From: an uncultured Mucispirillum sp.
GTDB taxonomy: Bacteria; Chrysiogenota; Deferribacteres; Deferribacterales; Mucispirillaceae
DNA: 5,148 nt
Assembly (NCBI GenBank): GCA_937890655.1
Contig: CALADT010000155.1
Location: 1 to 5,148, forward strand
Reading direction: 5' to 3'
How positions within the stretch are numbered: the first letter of the stretch is position 1; each line of letters opens with the position of its first letter. The translations under genes and the position numbers were made by a program. Below, one piece after another: positions 1-5,148 of this stretch. The notes beneath the pieces were generated by a model that worked only from the letters and a program-made list of their open reading frames with translations, searched no databases and was not told the origin of the DNA.

Positions 1-743
1 GTGCCTGCATTGATTGGTAAGCCAGTGCTTGATTTATCTGTGCAAGGTTGATATGTAGTTCCACTTTTTAAAGTTAATGGATTTTTTGGTAAAATAACTT
101 CACCACTATTACTGTTTTCTTCTTTCAGCAATACTCGTAGTGGTGAATTTACTAAATTAAGGAAAATTATTTTAGTTGTTTCTGTAGTATTTGCCGGCAC
201 AGTAGTTTCTGTAGTTATAGGTATAAGTGATTCTGATGTGCCGCTGTTAGTATATAAGAAAGCTTGTAAATAAGTGAGAAAATATGCTGTTTTAAAGTCA
301 AATGTTTCTTTAGGCATATTGTCAGAAGCAACTTCTACTTGAAATTTTAAATTTATTTTTTGTGTGCCAGTATATGTTACATCGATATGTGCAGGAATAG
401 ATGAGTTTATTACAATATCCTTATTATCTAAGTAAGCAGTATAAGTTAATCCATCTGTCTCAGTTAATGTATGGTTTTTTTCATCAGTAAAAATAGGAGT
501 TATCTTTACATTGTTATAATTATTAGTAGTATTATTATTAATATTAAATTGGATATGATACTTACGTCCATCTTTTGTATCTGCTATTGGTATAAAATAA
601 TAATTTTCGATACCAGAAACTGTTAAATTTTTTTCAGTAGGTGGTGGTGTGATATCGCCCCCGCCAGTAGTAGTTATTTCTTCTCCACAGCCTGCAAAGA
701 GAAACGGAAAAGTGCTAAGTAAAGCAAATAAAATCTTTTTCAT
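1..743 (-). CDS. Putative lipoprotein, partial (5' part only; continues beyond left edge)
   Basis: I read 247 codons without a stop from ATG at 743-741 to the left edge, so the C-terminus is missing. The N-terminus is a lipoprotein signal peptide: basic MKK, a hydrophobic stretch (residues 4-17), then a lipobox-like L-F-A-G-C with the lipidated cysteine at residue 19. Phe at -3 is less common than Leu, Val or Ile. A flexible Thr/Gly/Pro-rich linker follows (residues 24-36), as expected for a tether leaving the membrane. The rest is rich in Thr, Asn and Ile and looks like beta-strand material. It includes an Asn-rich patch (69-78) and a duplicated T-T-E-T-T motif (177-181 and 186-190). Apart from Cys19, the only cysteine seen is Cys234. 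A strong Shine-Dalgarno site supports the start. I recognise no family; a surface-exposed lipoprotein is the most that can be inferred. It diverges from the larB cluster, so it is a separate transcription unit. Confidence 0.88.
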   Translation of the reverse strand, partial: MKKILFALLSTFPFLFAGCGEEITTTGGGDITPPPTEKNLTVSGIENYYFIPIADTKDGRKYHIQFNINNNTTNNYNNVKITPIFTDEKNHTLTETDGLTYTAYLDNKDIVINSSIPAHIDVTYTGTQKINLKFQVEVASDNMPKETFDFKTAYFLTYLQAFLYTNSGTSESLIPITTETTVPANTTETTKIIFLNLVNSPLRVLLKEENSNSGEVILPKNPLTLKSGTTYQPCTDKSSTGLPINAG

Positions 744-749
744 ATTTAT

Positions 750-754
750 CCTCC
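750..754 (-). promoter_or_regulatory. Ribosome binding site of the lipoprotein gene
   Basis: CCTCC on the plus strand reads GGAGG on the minus strand, six bases before the ATG at 743-741. This is the strongest Shine-Dalgarno match in the window and fixes the lipoprotein start. It contrasts with larB, which has none. Confidence 0.85.
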
Positions 755-785
755 ATTTTATTACTTTAAAGTTAAGTATCATATG

Positions 786-791
786 ATTATA
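786..791 (-). promoter_or_regulatory. Candidate -10 box for the lipoprotein gene
   Basis: ATTATA on the plus strand reads as a perfect TATAAT on the minus strand, which would give a 5' leader of roughly 35 bases before the lipoprotein ATG. No good -35 hexamer lies 16-18 bases upstream; the sequence there is simply AT-rich. Perfect -10 matches arise by chance in such sequence, so this is tentative. Confidence 0.3.
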
Positions 792-827
792 AAAAATTCA
801 ATAAATACATTTATGGTTATTATATAA

Positions 828-857
828 TTGAACCTTATGTAACATTATATATATAAA
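828..857 (+). promoter_or_regulatory. Candidate sigma70-type promoter reading towards larB
   Basis: TTGAAC (828-833) and TATAAA (852-857) are separated by 18 bases, each one or two mismatches from consensus. This is the best-matched -35/-10 pair I found in the intergenic region. Transcription would start near 864, leaving about 320 bases of leader before larB, or it could serve an unannotated small RNA. One TAACAT copy lies in the spacer (840-845) and another just after the -10 (862-867), which would suit repressor control. The call rests on motif matching only, in very AT-rich sequence. Confidence 0.35.
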
Positions 858-1101
858 TATATAACATAATTGGTTTCGTTACACTCAACTTAATATGACG
901 TTGTTGTAATGCAGAATATTTTTGCAAATATTAATATTTTTTCCTAGTTTCTTCCCACAAGGCTTTAGAAAAATGTGTTTGTGTATGGGTAATTTATTTT
1001 GAACATTATAGAGAAATAATTAATTATAAATTGAAGTAATTATTATAATATGTAGCTTGTGCCCTATAAAGTTCGTAGTTTTTTAAAATTTACTTATTAA
1101 C

Positions 1102-1121
1102 ATAACATATTAATATGTTAT
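1102..1121. repeat. Perfect 20-bp palindrome, candidate operator
   Basis: The left arm ATAACATATT is followed immediately by its exact reverse complement, so all ten pairs match with no spacer. The half-site ATGTTAT at 1115-1121 recurs at 1136-1142, 21 bases on (two helical turns), and a degenerate ATGTTG follows at 1147-1152. The position, 64-83 bases before the larB start, suits a homodimeric transcription factor controlling the operon. The regulator is unknown. The stem is almost all A-T, so it is more likely a DNA site than a terminator. Confidence 0.5.
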
Positions 1122-1149
1122 TACTAAACAATTTTATGTTATTTATATG

Positions 1150-1176
1150 TTGCCTTTTTAATAAATACAATATAAA
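1150..1176 (+). promoter_or_regulatory. Candidate larB-proximal promoter, possibly giving a leaderless mRNA
   Basis: TTGCCT (1150-1155) and TATAAA (1171-1176) are 15 bases apart, shorter than the usual 17. If used, transcription would begin near 1183-1185, at or just before the larB ATG at 1185. That would explain why larB has no Shine-Dalgarno sequence. This is inference from weak motifs. Confidence 0.3.
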
Positions 1177-1184
1177 TATATATA

Positions 1185-1859
1185 ATGAATAAAAAATATG
1201 AAGATATTGGTTTTGCAAAAATAGACCATGATAGACAAAATAGGCAGGGTCGTCCTGAAGTAATTTTTGGAGCAGGTAAAACACCTTACCAAGCAACAGA
1301 AATATTTAAAAAAATTATAGACAATGGTAATACTGCTATATGCACTCGTTGTTCTCATGAAATGGCTGAATATATATTAAAAGAAGTAAATGGTGCTAAA
1401 TATATAAGTGAAGCATCTATTGTAATATATGAGCGTTTTAAAAAAGAGTTGTTAGGCTGTGTATGTATTGCCACAGGTGGCACATCAGATATTCCTGTGG
1501 CAGAAGAATCAGCTGTTATATTAGAAGCGTTTGGTAGCAAAGTGGTAAAACTATACGATGTTGGAGTGGCAGGAATACATAGGCTGCTAGAAAATATTAA
1601 TATACTCAAAAAGTCTAATTGTATTATAGCCATAGCAGGTATGGAGGGTGCTTTACCATCTGTTATAGCTGGGCTTGTGGATAAACCTGTTATTGCAGTG
1701 CCTACTTCCATTGGTTATGGTGCAAATCTTGGTGGTATTGCTGCACTACTTGGTATGTTAAACTCCTGTGCTTCTGGGGTTAGTGTTGTAAATATTGATA
1801 ACGGGTTTGGTGCTGCAAATCAAGCACATCTTATAAATATGCTTGCAGTGAAAAAATAG
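1185..1859 (+). CDS. larB: LarB, nickel-pincer cofactor biosynthesis (pyridinium-3,5-biscarboxylate mononucleotide synthase)
   Basis: LarB carboxylates nicotinic acid adenine dinucleotide at C5 and cleaves off AMP, giving the dicarboxylate mononucleotide that LarE (sulfur insertion) and LarC (nickel insertion) turn into the NPN cofactor of LarA-type racemases. It acts in the cytoplasm. The 224-residue product has the family N-terminal motif A-K-x-D-x-x-R (11-17) with a conserved P-E-V-I-F (24-28). The PurE-like core follows: GGTSD-x-PVAEE (98-108), D-V-G-V-A-G-x-H-R (125-133), AGMEGALPSV (151-160), PTSIGYGA (173-180), the NSC motif with Cys195, probably the cysteine that attacks the pyridinium ring, and VVNIDNGFGAA (201-211). 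It is shorter than the usual 245-260 residues: the N-terminal helical segment of some 20-30 residues is missing. An in-frame TAA at 1173-1175 rules out an upstream start. No Shine-Dalgarno precedes the ATG. It is first in the plus-strand cluster, with no larA, larC or larE in view. Confidence 0.95.
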   Translation: MNKKYEDIGFAKIDHDRQNRQGRPEVIFGAGKTPYQATEIFKKIIDNGNTAICTRCSHEMAEYILKEVNGAKYISEASIVIYERFKKELLGCVCIATGGTSDIPVAEESAVILEAFGSKVVKLYDVGVAGIHRLLENINILKKSNCIIAIAGMEGALPSVIAGLVDKPVIAVPTSIGYGANLGGIAALLGMLNSCASGVSVVNIDNGFGAANQAHLINMLAVKK

Positions 1860-1865
1860 AAGGTG
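1858..1865 (+). promoter_or_regulatory. Ribosome binding site deciding the amidase start
   Basis: AGAAGGTG overlaps the larB stop codon (TAG, 1857-1859). Its AAGG core (1860-1863) lies five bases before ATG at 1869. An in-frame GTG at 1863 is inside this site and would have no site of its own, so ATG 1869 is the better start. The overlap suggests translational coupling to larB. Confidence 0.7.
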
Positions 1866-1868
1866 AAA

Positions 1869-3095
1869 ATGAATACTTCATGGATATTTGAACAAGTTGA
1901 AAAGTTTGCTTCCATAGGTGGAAGTATAAATGGTATAAACAGGCTTGCTTTTTCTAAAAAGGATATGGAAGCAAGGGCTTATTTAAAATATCTTATTAAC
2001 CTTATAGGGTTAGATTATAGAGAGGACACTTTTGGAAACATTTTTGCTCTTTATAATGGAAAAAGTAATAATAAAGTGGTAGCCACAGGTTCTCATATTG
2101 ATACTGTTCCTAATGCTGGAAAATATGATGGCACTCTTGGTGTTATTACAAGTTTAGCTACTATTAAAACCATAAAAGAAAAAAAACAGCCTATAAACCA
2201 TCCTTTAGAGCTTATAGTTTTTCAAGCTGAGGAGTCTAGTAGGTTTGGTCATTCCACTATGGGTTCCAAAATTGTAGCAGGCAGGTTAGAACATTTTGTT
2301 CAATGGGAACAAAGTATTGATAATAATGATATTTCACTTGTTAATGCCATGAAAGAACACGGTTATAATTTTTATGATATTAATAAAAGTGTTGTGGAAA
2401 AAGATAGGTATAAATACTTTTTAGAACTTCATATTGACCAAAGTAAAAACCTAAAAAACCAAAATGTGCCTGTTGGAATAGTGGACGGAATATCTGCACC
2501 ACTACGTGTGCGTGTAACGATTTTTGGGGAGGCTGCCCATTCTGGCTCTACTGCTATGAGAGATAGAAAAGATGCCTTAGTTATAGCCAGTGAGTTAATA
2601 CTTGCCATTAGAAATATTTCCCTTGCTTATGATGAAAGAAGTGCTGTTGCAACTGTTGGTAAATTAAATATTTACCCATCAGCTATGAACGTGGTTCCAG
2701 GCACTGCAGTTATGTATATAGATATACGTGGTATAAACAGTAAAACTATTGATGAGCTTTTTGGTATAATAAGGGCAGAATCTTCAAAAATTGCCTTACG
2801 TTATAAAGCATCTAGCGAAATAGAGCTTTTAAGTTCAGAAAAACCATGTATGCTAAATAATACAGTTACAGATATTATAGAAAAGTCTTGCGAAGAATTA
2901 AATATTCCATATGTTCATACCATAAGTGGTGCAGGCCATGATACTATGAATATGGCAGAAATAACAGAGTGTGGTATGATTTTTGTAAGAAATGTAAGTG
3001 GTATTAGTCATCATAAAGATGAAACTATTTTACAAGAAGATATAGAAAAGGGTGCACTTGTTTTATATAACACTCTTTTAAAATTAGCACAGTAG
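1869..3095 (+). CDS. Zn-dependent amidase, M20 hydantoinase/carbamoylase family (HyuC/AllC-like)
   Basis: The 408-residue product has the full length and motif order of the M20 group containing N-carbamoyl-L-amino acid hydrolase, beta-ureidopropionase and allantoate amidohydrolase. These are cytoplasmic, usually dimeric enzymes with two metal ions. Likely metal ligands and catalytic residues are His76 in GSHIDTV, bridging Asp87 in KYDGTLG, Glu121/Glu122 in AEESSRFG, His188 in ELHIDQS and His381 in GISHHKDE. Substrate-site motifs are H224-S-G-S-T-A-M, Asn274 in MNVVPG, Arg287 in IDIRG and SGAGHDT (353-359). The dimerisation (lid) domain is about residues 205-325, inserted in the catalytic domain. 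Two positions depart from the usual HIEQG: Asp190 replaces Glu and Ser192 replaces Gly, while Gln191 is kept. All ligands are present, so it should be active, but the substrate cannot be named. It lies 9 bases after larB and 8 before the next gene, so it is probably cotranscribed. A GTG start at 1863 would add two residues. Confidence 0.92.
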   Translation: MNTSWIFEQVEKFASIGGSINGINRLAFSKKDMEARAYLKYLINLIGLDYREDTFGNIFALYNGKSNNKVVATGSHIDTVPNAGKYDGTLGVITSLATIKTIKEKKQPINHPLELIVFQAEESSRFGHSTMGSKIVAGRLEHFVQWEQSIDNNDISLVNAMKEHGYNFYDINKSVVEKDRYKYFLELHIDQSKNLKNQNVPVGIVDGISAPLRVRVTIFGEAAHSGSTAMRDRKDALVIASELILAIRNISLAYDERSAVATVGKLNIYPSAMNVVPGTAVMYIDIRGINSKTIDELFGIIRAESSKIALRYKASSEIELLSSEKPCMLNNTVTDIIEKSCEELNIPYVHTISGAGHDTMNMAEITECGMIFVRNVSGISHHKDETILQEDIEKGALVLYNTLLKLAQ

Positions 3096-3103
3096 GTATA
3101 AAT

Positions 3104-3652
3104 ATGAAATATTATTATTTTCATGGGTATGGTAGCTCTCCGGAAGCAGAAAAATCAAAAGCTATGCAGGAAATTTTAGGTAGCAATAATGTTATAGCCC
3201 CAAATTTTAATGTGGAAAAAGAGCAAATTCCAGCACTTTTTACAAAAATTGTAGAAGATATTAAAGGAAGTAAAGAAGAAGTATGTATTGTTGGTAGCTC
3301 ATTAGGTGGTTTATATGCTTTATATATATCATCTATTACATCATGCCATACGATTTTACTAAACCCTGCACTTTTACCTATTGTTATTGTTCCAAAAGTT
3401 ACACAGGAAGTGCCTGTTGAAGCAGTTGTAAAAGCTCAGGAGTTTTCACTTTATTCTTATAAACACTATAAAAAAGAAAATGTTAGTATATGGGTAACAG
3501 ATGACCCACTTATTAACCATAAAGATTTAACAAAACCATTTTTTTATAAAGGCTATAAGGAATATAGAGAGTTTGATAGCAGTATGGCTTCAGGTCATGA
3601 ATTTATAGGGTTTAAAAATGTATTTGAAAAATATATTAATAATCAGCTTTAG
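3104..3652 (+). CDS. YqiA/YcfP-like alpha/beta-hydrolase (putative esterase)
   Basis: The 182-residue cytoplasmic protein has no signal peptide and is the usual size for this compact esterase family. It opens with the family signature Y-x-H-G-Y-G-S-S-P (4-13, oxyanion region), followed by a Lys-x-x-A helix. The nucleophile elbow GSSLGG (64-69) places the catalytic Ser at 66, followed by the family's L-L-N-P-A (85-89). The acid is probably Asp133 or Asp134 in T-D-D-P-L, and the catalytic His is His165 in S-G-H-E-F. The triad is complete, so esterase or thioesterase activity is likely. The natural substrate is not known even for the E. coli relatives as far as I can say. AGG at 3094-3096 overlaps the amidase stop and stands seven bases before the ATG, an acceptable ribosome site. 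The gene is third in the cluster, and the next gene begins inside its 3' end. Confidence 0.85.
   Translation: MKYYYFHGYGSSPEAEKSKAMQEILGSNNVIAPNFNVEKEQIPALFTKIVEDIKGSKEEVCIVGSSLGGLYALYISSITSCHTILLNPALLPIVIVPKVTQEVPVEAVVKAQEFSLYSYKHYKKENVSIWVTDDPLINHKDLTKPFFYKGYKEYREFDSSMASGHEFIGFKNVFEKYINNQL
3607..3610 (+). promoter_or_regulatory. Candidate ribosome binding site of the exported propeller gene
   Basis: AGGG lies seven bases before ATG 3618, inside the 3' end of the preceding hydrolase gene. It is a partial Shine-Dalgarno match, but it supports this ATG, which is also the only ATG in frame just before the signal peptide. Confidence 0.5.
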
Positions 3653-5148
3653 TTTTTTATTATTTATATCTTTTAATAATTATTGTTTTGCAGCCAGTAG
3701 AATATTAAGTGGGGAAATTTCTGCCATTGACGGAAGCCTTGTTTTATTAGCAGATGTAAATAAAGAACAACGTTTAATATCTGTTGATTTAAGGGCATGT
3801 AACCAAGAAAAAAGCATTCCTTTACCAAAAGAAACTAGAAAAATGATTATTTCAGAATATATTTCAAGTTATGCTATTTTAGGTGGCAAGTCATTAATGG
3901 TTTTTAATATTCCAAGTGGCAAAATAATAAATTCTTTTGATGATTTCATAAGGCCTGTTACAGTTATAAACCAATCAGATATGGGGGAATATGTAGTAGC
4001 AAGCGACGGCAGAACGGTTGCACTTTATCAGTTTAAAAAAGAGGGGCTTACAAAACTATATACAAAAGAGTTTTCAGGTGGTGTAGTATCCCTTTATCCT
4101 GATATTGAATCAAATGTGTTATATGTAGTAGAACGTAACGGAAAAATTTCATTATGGTCATTTTCAGGTAAATTACAGGATAATATTAATGTAAATTTAT
4201 CTATATACGATTTAAAATATGATAGTAAAACAGGTAAATTTTTAGCATCAGCACAATCAGGGCTTTATTATATATCAAAAGATAACTATAATGTGGAAAA
4301 ACTATTAAATGGTAAAGTGTTATCTTTTTTTATAGAAGAATATTCCAGCAGACTTCAAGTTATGACATCCACAGGGTTTACAGTTTATGACTATCCTGCC
4401 ATGAGAGCAGTAATAAATTTAGACGGTGCAAACGGATTAATTATAAGCAGTAGTTTACAAACTGTAGCAGCATTTAGTGGGCTAAATTTCATAAGGCTTT
4501 ATGATTTAAAGAGCAATATCCATACAGCTACCATAGCAGTGGATAGTTTAGGTATGATAAATTTTTACCCACCAGAAATGGCTTATGGAACAAATATATC
4601 GTCATCGTTTATTGCAGCAGCTGCAAATAGCCAAGAAGAAAAACCTGTATATGATAAAGACAGGGTATGTGCTCCTATTGCTGCTATGGTTTCAGGGGTT
4701 TATTCTCCTAATAATATAAATCTTCCTGCTGTAAAAATAGATAATGTTAGCGACCCATATAGTGTCCCAACTCCTGCTATAAGTCAGCCAAAACAAGTAA
4801 ATATGCCACAAATTTCTTTTAAAAATGGCAATATTGTTGTGCCTGAAGTAAAAGATAATACAAAAGTGGCAGAAGTTGGGTTTAACGAACATAAAAGTAA
4901 CGTTGTAGACCCAAAAAATACATCAGACCCAAAAGAGCCAAAAGTAAAAGATATTGATGAATTATTATCAACAAATGTTCCTAACTGGGTGGCAAATAGA
5001 AAAAATTTACCTGAAAATAATGCTGTTTCTTCTGCAAATAATGAGCAGGATGCTATAATTTCAGCCAAAAAAAACCTTAAAAATAAATTAGTAAAAAAAG
5101 CCTTAACAAGTATTGTGCAGGATAAATCGTTATCTAGTATAACAGATA
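3618..5148 (+). CDS. Exported beta-propeller-like protein, partial (3' end beyond right edge)
   Basis: I translated 510 codons without a stop from ATG 3618 to the right edge. Residues 1-25 are a Sec signal peptide: a short basic start (Lys4), a strongly hydrophobic Ile/Phe/Leu core (6-19), and a C-F-A site with cleavage predicted between Ala25 and Ala26. The protein should therefore be periplasmic or outside the cell. Residues about 35-330 carry repeated short strand patterns of the WD40/PQQ-propeller kind, ending in hydrophobic-Asp or Trp-Ser strands: around 41-57, 86-105, 120-138, 164-182, 204-220, 246-260 and 283-297. That is about seven blades, but they are degenerate and I cannot name a family. 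From about 335 the sequence becomes Ala/Ser/Pro/Lys/Asn-rich and looks unstructured, with a Lys-rich possible helix near 483-494. The start overlaps the hydrolase gene by 35 bases, which suggests coupled expression. The function is unknown; a scaffold or binding role is only an inference from the fold. Confidence 0.85.
   Translation, partial: MYLKNILIISFSFLLFISFNNYCFAASRILSGEISAIDGSLVLLADVNKEQRLISVDLRACNQEKSIPLPKETRKMIISEYISSYAILGGKSLMVFNIPSGKIINSFDDFIRPVTVINQSDMGEYVVASDGRTVALYQFKKEGLTKLYTKEFSGGVVSLYPDIESNVLYVVERNGKISLWSFSGKLQDNINVNLSIYDLKYDSKTGKFLASAQSGLYYISKDNYNVEKLLNGKVLSFFIEEYSSRLQVMTSTGFTVYDYPAMRAVINLDGANGLIISSSLQTVAAFSGLNFIRLYDLKSNIHTATIAVDSLGMINFYPPEMAYGTNISSSFIAAAANSQEEKPVYDKDRVCAPIAAMVSGVYSPNNINLPAVKIDNVSDPYSVPTPAISQPKQVNMPQISFKNGNIVVPEVKDNTKVAEVGFNEHKSNVVDPKNTSDPKEPKVKDIDELLSTNVPNWVANRKNLPENNAVSSANNEQDAIISAKKNLKNKLVKKALTSIVQDKSLSSITD

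Larger units (their letters stand above)
744..1184. other. Divergent AT-rich intergenic region, no gene seen
   Basis: These 441 bases separate the lipoprotein gene from the larB cluster. Stops are frequent in all frames, and I see no convincing coding sequence, tRNA or GC-rich riboswitch-like structure. The region holds candidate promoters in both directions, a perfect palindrome (1102-1121) and five copies of the hexamer TAACAT/ATGTTA (840-845, 862-867, 1103-1108, 1115-1120, 1136-1141). A weak stem-loop, AATATTT-TTGC-AAATATT (915-932), is followed by a T-rich run, but its stem has no G-C pair. The region is long for such a compact stretch of genome and is most likely regulatory. Confidence 0.7.

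Noticed and set aside
915..945. Stem-loop AATATTT-TTGC-AAATATT followed by a T run as a terminator
   Set aside because: The seven-pair stem contains only A-T pairs and would be too weak for intrinsic termination. No gene upstream on the plus strand would need it.
954..989. CCCACAA / TTG-TGTA-TGGG inverted segments as a structured RNA
   Set aside because: Pairing needs a four-base bulge and gives only seven pairs around an AT-rich loop. Without covariance data this is no better than chance.
744..1184. Nickel/cobalt riboswitch, tRNA or CRISPR array in the intergenic region
   Set aside because: I see no GC-rich multi-stem structure, no tRNA-like arms and no regularly spaced repeats with unique spacers.
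1090..1184. Missing LarB N-terminus encoded upstream with a frameshift
   Set aside because: All frames upstream carry frequent stops, and the sequence has the intergenic AT-only character with no family-like residues.
1090..1358. Short minus-strand frames spanning the larB start
   Set aside because: The translations are rich in Tyr, Phe, Ile and Leu simply because the DNA is AT-rich. They overlap larB and the palindrome, and no start signal is seen.
1355..1711. 118-codon open frame on the minus strand opposite larB
   Set aside because: It is fully antisense to a confidently identified larB with all family motifs, has no ribosome site, and its translation is a shadow of the larB codons.
4692..5068. 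Two overlapping minus-strand open frames (4692-4892 and 4784-5068)
   Set aside because: They lie opposite the low-complexity tail of the continuous plus-strand frame that starts at 3618. They have no ribosome sites or recognisable protein features.

Overview
The window comes from a low-GC genome, at roughly one third G+C. Codons are AT-rich (many TTA, ATA, AAT and AGA), genes are tightly packed, and there is one long AT-rich intergenic stretch. A lipoprotein signal peptide on one gene and a Sec-type signal peptide on another point to a bacterium. The overall style fits a low-GC Gram-negative lineage such as Deferribacterota or Campylobacterota, but the sequence alone does not settle the taxon.

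Layout. Bases 1-743 (minus strand) hold the 5' part of a lipoprotein gene that runs off the left edge. Bases 744-1184 form a divergent, very AT-rich intergenic region of 441 bases. I see no gene in it, but it contains candidate promoters, a perfect 20-bp palindrome and several copies of its half-site. From 1185 to the right edge runs a compact plus-strand cluster that looks like one operon: larB (1185-1859), an M20-type Zn-dependent amidase of the hydantoinase/carbamoylase group (1869-3095), a small YqiA-like alpha/beta-hydrolase (3104-3652), and the first 510 codons of an exported beta-propeller-like protein (3618 to beyond the right edge). Gaps are 9 and 8 bases, and the last pair overlaps by 35 bases.

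How the genes may work together. LarB makes the pyridinium dicarboxylate mononucleotide precursor of the nickel-pincer nucleotide (NPN) cofactor used by LarA-family racemases and epimerases. The usual partners (larA, larC, larE) are not in this window. Its immediate partner is instead an amidase of a family that hydrolyses N-carbamoyl amino acids, ureido acids or allantoate. This raises, but does not prove, a link between an NPN-dependent racemase and amino-acid or ureide metabolism. The YqiA-like hydrolase and the exported propeller have no obvious role in that pathway and may simply share the transcript. The two proteins at the window edges are both envelope proteins without a recognised function.
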